A stretch of 64,000 nucleotides of DNA, taken from NCBI RefSeq assembly GCF_023015765.1, contig NZ_JALKAL010000004.1, positions 186,001-250,000 of the forward strand. The letters are read 5' to 3'. A program made the position numbers and the translations under genes. Each line of letters opens with the position of its first letter. The stretch's first letter is position 1. Source of the DNA: Ornithinimicrobium sp. F0845 (lineage in GTDB: Bacteria > Actinomycetota > Actinomycetes > Actinomycetales > Dermatophilaceae). Under the pieces are notes generated by a model, which did no database searches, was not told the DNA's origin, and saw only the letters and a list, made by a program, of their open reading frames with translations. Positions 61,491-64,000 of the stretch are shown here, piece by piece.

Positions 61491-62738
61491 GCTACCTACC
61501 GTCAGCGGATCGCGGACCGAGAGCTCGTGGGGCGCCTCGCCTACATCGGCGCTGTCCTGATCGAGGGCCCCAAGGCCTGCGGAAAGACCGCTACCGCGAC
61601 GCAGCATGCCAAGACGGTGTTCCGCTTTGACGAGGACGAGGCCGCACGCAGCCTGGTGCAGCTCGCGCCCGACCGCCTCTTCGCCCACCCCACCCCCATC
61701 TTGTTCGACGAGTGGCAGGTCGAGCCGACCATCTGGAACAAGGTGCGCCGCCAGGTCGACGACCGCGATGGCAAGGGACACTTCATCCTCACCGGCTCGG
61801 CCACCCCCTCGGATGACGCCGCTCGGCACTCCGGCGCGGGCCGCTTCGCTGTGATGGCGATGCGCCCCATGAGCCTCTTTGAGTCGGGACATTCCACCGG
61901 GGAGATCTCACTCGCCAAGCTCCTGAACGGCGAACCACAGACCGGTGACGGCACGCACTTCACCTTCGACGAACTACTCACGCGCGTCGTGGTCGGCGGG
62001 TGGCCAGAGCTCATCAACGCCGACGAAGTGAGCGCCCGCCGTTGGCTGCGCGACTACCTCACCAACATCGTCGAGGTGGACATCCAGAAACTCGGCTCGC
62101 GACGTGACCCGGACAACCTGCGGAGGCTTCTGGAGTCCCTGGCTCGATCGGTTGGGCAAGCAACGCGAGGAGCTGAACTTGCCAGGGACGTCGGCGGGGC
62201 GGACGGGCCGATCGCTACGGAGACACTGGCGGCATACCTGGCGGCGCTCGATCGGCTGCACCTTCTCGACAACTCTGAAGCATGGATCCCCCACATCCGA
62301 TCCCGCGCGCGCCTCCGCTCGTCCCCCGTGCGCTACTTCGTCGATCCGTCCCTCGGGACCGCCGCGCTTGGCGTCGGCACCAAGGAGTTGTCTGCCGACC
62401 TCAACGCTCTTGGACTGCACTACGAGGCACTCGTGCTCAGAGACCTGCGCGTCTATGCCCAACTGCTCGATGGTCGAGTCGACTCGTGGCGCGACTCCAA
62501 CGGCAACGAGGTCGACGCCGTCGTCACCATCGGACCTGGCCGATGGGCAGCGTTCGAGGTGAAACTTAGCCCGGGAGCTGTGGACAAGGCTGCGGCGGAT
62601 TTGCAGCGGTTCAGGGCGACAGTGGACACCTCACGTCACGGCGAGCCGTCCTGCCTCGGGGTGATCACGAGCACCGGTGCTGGCGGTCGGCGCGCTGACG
62701 GCGTCCACGTCATCCCGATTGGGTGTCTTGGGCCGTGA
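61488..62738 (+). CDS. AAA ATPase with DUF4143 domain
   Basis: 416 residues. The N-terminal AAA_14 ATPase has Walker A LIEGPKACGKTATA (about 20-33), Walker B PILFDEWQ (DE pair) and a sensor in HFILTGSATP. The middle linker has MRPMSLFESG and GGWPELI. The C-terminal DUF4143 domain (about 180-370) ends with a PD-(D/E)XK-like core: NGNEVDAVVTIGPGRWAAFEVKLSPG. The family is widespread, often near mobile or toxin-like genes, with role unclear. Lower GC and repeat-rich flanks suggest it was acquired. The leaderless start sits in an iteron array. Confidence 0.9.
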   Translation: MATYRQRIADRELVGRLAYIGAVLIEGPKACGKTATATQHAKTVFRFDEDEAARSLVQLAPDRLFAHPTPILFDEWQVEPTIWNKVRRQVDDRDGKGHFILTGSATPSDDAARHSGAGRFAVMAMRPMSLFESGHSTGEISLAKLLNGEPQTGDGTHFTFDELLTRVVVGGWPELINADEVSARRWLRDYLTNIVEVDIQKLGSRRDPDNLRRLLESLARSVGQATRGAELARDVGGADGPIATETLAAYLAALDRLHLLDNSEAWIPHIRSRARLRSSPVRYFVDPSLGTAALGVGTKELSADLNALGLHYEALVLRDLRVYAQLLDGRVDSWRDSNGNEVDAVVTIGPGRWAAFEVKLSPGAVDKAAADLQRFRATVDTSRHGEPSCLGVITSTGAGGRRADGVHVIPIGCLGP

Positions 62739-62900
62739 CTCCGGGCCGGTCTGGCAGACGGCCCTACCTACTGCCGCAGCGTCGAAGTTGATTCGATCCA
62801 TTGGGTTGCCAGATGGGTGATCAACGTCCGCAACGAGACTCACGTGTAAAGAACTGACCCAATCCTTTGGATGTCGTCTGACATGTGCACGTTTTCGTAC

Positions 62901-63506
62901 ATGACCACCTGGCGACCTGACCGGCCGTACAACGACCTGCCCACGCCCCCTGGTCCCGAGGCCCTCGAGACCCACCGCGTATTTGAAGGCTGTGATCGCG
63001 GCAAACACCGCGCTGGGGCACTTGGATCAGGCCAGTCAGAGCATCCCCAACCCCACGGTCCTGACCAACACGATCCCACTGCTCGAGGCACACGCAAGCT
63101 CCGAGATCGAGAACATCGTGACCACGACGGATGACCTCTTCCGGCACATGGACGAGGAGGACGGGGCGCACGACGCTGCCACAAGGGAGACGCGCCGCTA
63201 CCGGACTGCGCTGCATACGGGCTTTCCGGAGCGTCATCGACCGCGGACTCACCGTCGGGACCGCCGAGCAGGTCTGCACGACCATCAAGGTCGAGAAATG
63301 CAGGTGCGTGCGCTGCCGTGCACGCGGATCGCCAACCCTGCGACACCGCGACCGGGGTGATGGAACCGGGGCGTCTGTTCGAGTCGCCCTACACCGACCG
63401 CGCTCCGACGGGCCCGGACATGGTCTTCGCCGAGAGCGACGTCGAGGTCATCGTGGAGATCCTGCGTGCCGTGCGCCGGACCGCGGAGACCACCGAGACA
63501 TCGTGA
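62901..63506 (+). pseudogene. fic-family gene, broken by several frameshifts and truncated
   Basis: Fic N-terminal domain text is spread over three frames: TTWRPDRPYNDLPTPPG (from 62901), then AVIAANTALGHLDQASQSIP and PLLEAHASSEIENIVTTTDD (62983 on), then SVIDRGLTVGTAEQVCTTIK (from about 63217), then MQVRALPCTRIANPAT (from about 63298). Shifts lie near 62978 (extra T), 63215 (extra C) and 63294. The catalytic Fic core (HPFxxGN) is absent. The last piece, to 63506, is not recognisable. The 62739-62900 gap holds nothing I can name. Confidence 0.75.
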
Positions 63507-63539
63507 CGCCGACGCGCTGACGCGTCGAACGGAACCGAC

Positions 63540-64000
63540 TCAGGCGGTGTCCTCGACAACCTCGCGGCGGGCAAAGATCCGCCGATACCGCTGCGGGCTG
63601 ACGCCGCGCGACCGGGTGAAGTGCTGCCGCAGCGTGGCGGCGTTGCCGAACCCGACCTCCTGGGCGATCCATTCCACCGGCTGGTCAGTCGACTCAAGCA
63701 GCTCCTCGGCGGCCGCGACCCGGTGCGCGGTGACCCACGCGTGGGGCGTGGTGCCGGTCTCCTCACGGAACCGCCGGGCGAACGTGCGCGATGACATGAG
63801 CTGTCGGCGGGCCAGCGCCTCGACGCTGAGGTCCTCGGCAAGGTTCTCGACCACCCAGCTCAGGAGCGGACCCAGCGTGTCGGCCTGCAGGTCCGGGACG
63901 GCGCGGGCGATGAACTGCGCCTGCCCGCCCTCGCGGTGAGCCGGCACGACCATCCTCCGCGCCGCCCTGGCCGCCACGGTGGCCCCGAACTCCTGGCGCA
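63540..64000 (-). CDS. AraC-family regulator (GlxA-like), 5' part outside the window
   Basis: The last 153 residues of a regulator whose frame continues past the right edge. ARRMVVPAHREGGQAQFIA is the linker that follows the DJ-1/PfpI domain in GlxA-type regulators. The double HTH follows: LSVEALARRQLMSSRTFARRF with EETGTTPHAWVTAHRV, then PVEWIAQEVGFGNAATLRQHF and RSRGVSPQRYRRIF. The GTG at 63977 is internal, not the start. The target genes are outside the window. Confidence 0.9.
   Translation of the reverse strand, partial: RQEFGATVAARAARRMVVPAHREGGQAQFIARAVPDLQADTLGPLLSWVVENLAEDLSVEALARRQLMSSRTFARRFREETGTTPHAWVTAHRVAAAEELLESTDQPVEWIAQEVGFGNAATLRQHFTRSRGVSPQRYRRIFARREVVEDTA

Noticed and set aside
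63318-63506. Separate small gene at the end of the fic remnant
   Set aside because: The frame has no ribosome site or -10 box, and the first part is still fic-derived; the last 40 codons match nothing I know.

Overview
The window is about 64 kb of very GC-rich DNA from a high-GC Gram-positive (actinobacterial) chromosome. Pointers to this are a mycothiol-dependent isomerase-fold enzyme, DUF4446 and DUF5926 proteins, a DUF222/HNH (13E12-type) protein, frequent GTG starts, and at least 17 start codons lying 6-8 nt behind a TANNNT hexamer, the signature of leaderless transcription. A member of the Intrasporangiaceae/Ornithinimicrobiaceae is my best guess, from general resemblance only. Most of the window is ordinary chromosome; no phage, integron, CRISPR array, tRNA or rRNA was recognised.

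Layout. 1-5.1 kb: end of a surface polysaccharide cluster (two GT4 glycosyltransferases, one cut by the window edge, and an acyltransferase-3/SGNH protein). 5.3-13.6 kb: an operon of two very large FtsX-type permeases and two MacB/LolD-type ATPases, with a 50-residue ORF made of a tandem 25-residue repeat wedged between the permeases. 13.6-25.2 kb: galE, a BlaI repressor with M56 protease, small enzymes, purB, a frameshifted S9 peptidase, a tartrate/malate-type dehydrogenase and a MetX-like hydrolase. 25.3-27.9 kb: an ABC exporter divergent from a TetR regulator, with three evenly spaced operators between them. 28-31.4 kb: a UvrA-like ATPase over a vapC relic, then deoD. 31.5-32.8 kb: a barstar-like immunity protein overlapping a lipoprotein ribonuclease of the RNase Sa family. 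32.8-35.7 kb: copper operon csoR-copZ-copA.

35.7-43.6 kb holds a mycothiol-type enzyme, a secreted phospholipase A2, an rRNA/tRNA methyltransferase, a HAD phosphatase with an L7/L12-like partner, a frameshifted SDR and a Nat-type ABC exporter. 43.9-50.5 kb holds a flavin/PNPOx-fold protein, a NarL-type two-component system, serS, a lipid kinase and a cytosine-deaminase-like amidohydrolase. 51-53.1 kb is a sulfur-stress locus: a CstR-like repressor, two palindromic operators, a 60-residue Cys protein and a persulfide-dioxygenase/rhodanese fusion. 53.2-61.1 kb holds the DUF222/HNH protein, a large membrane protein, a pRiA4b-type protein, a GT2, DUF5926 and a 3-hydroxyisobutyryl-CoA hydrolase-like protein. 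61.1-63.5 kb is a decayed accessory patch (vapB stub, DUF4143 ATPase behind 23-bp iterons, shattered fic gene), followed by the end of a GlxA/AraC regulator cut by the right edge.

The points most worth attention are: (i) the surface-anchored RNase with its translationally coupled barstar; (ii) a recurrent class of short tandem repeats at gene ends, whose unit differs from locus to locus and which at four genes includes the gene's own last codons and stop; (iii) the 25-residue tandem-repeat ORF coupled on both sides inside the FtsX operon; and (iv) the iterons that carry the leaderless -10 box of the DUF4143 gene. Two otherwise sound genes (S9 peptidase, SDR) carry single frameshifts that may be real or may be sequence errors.
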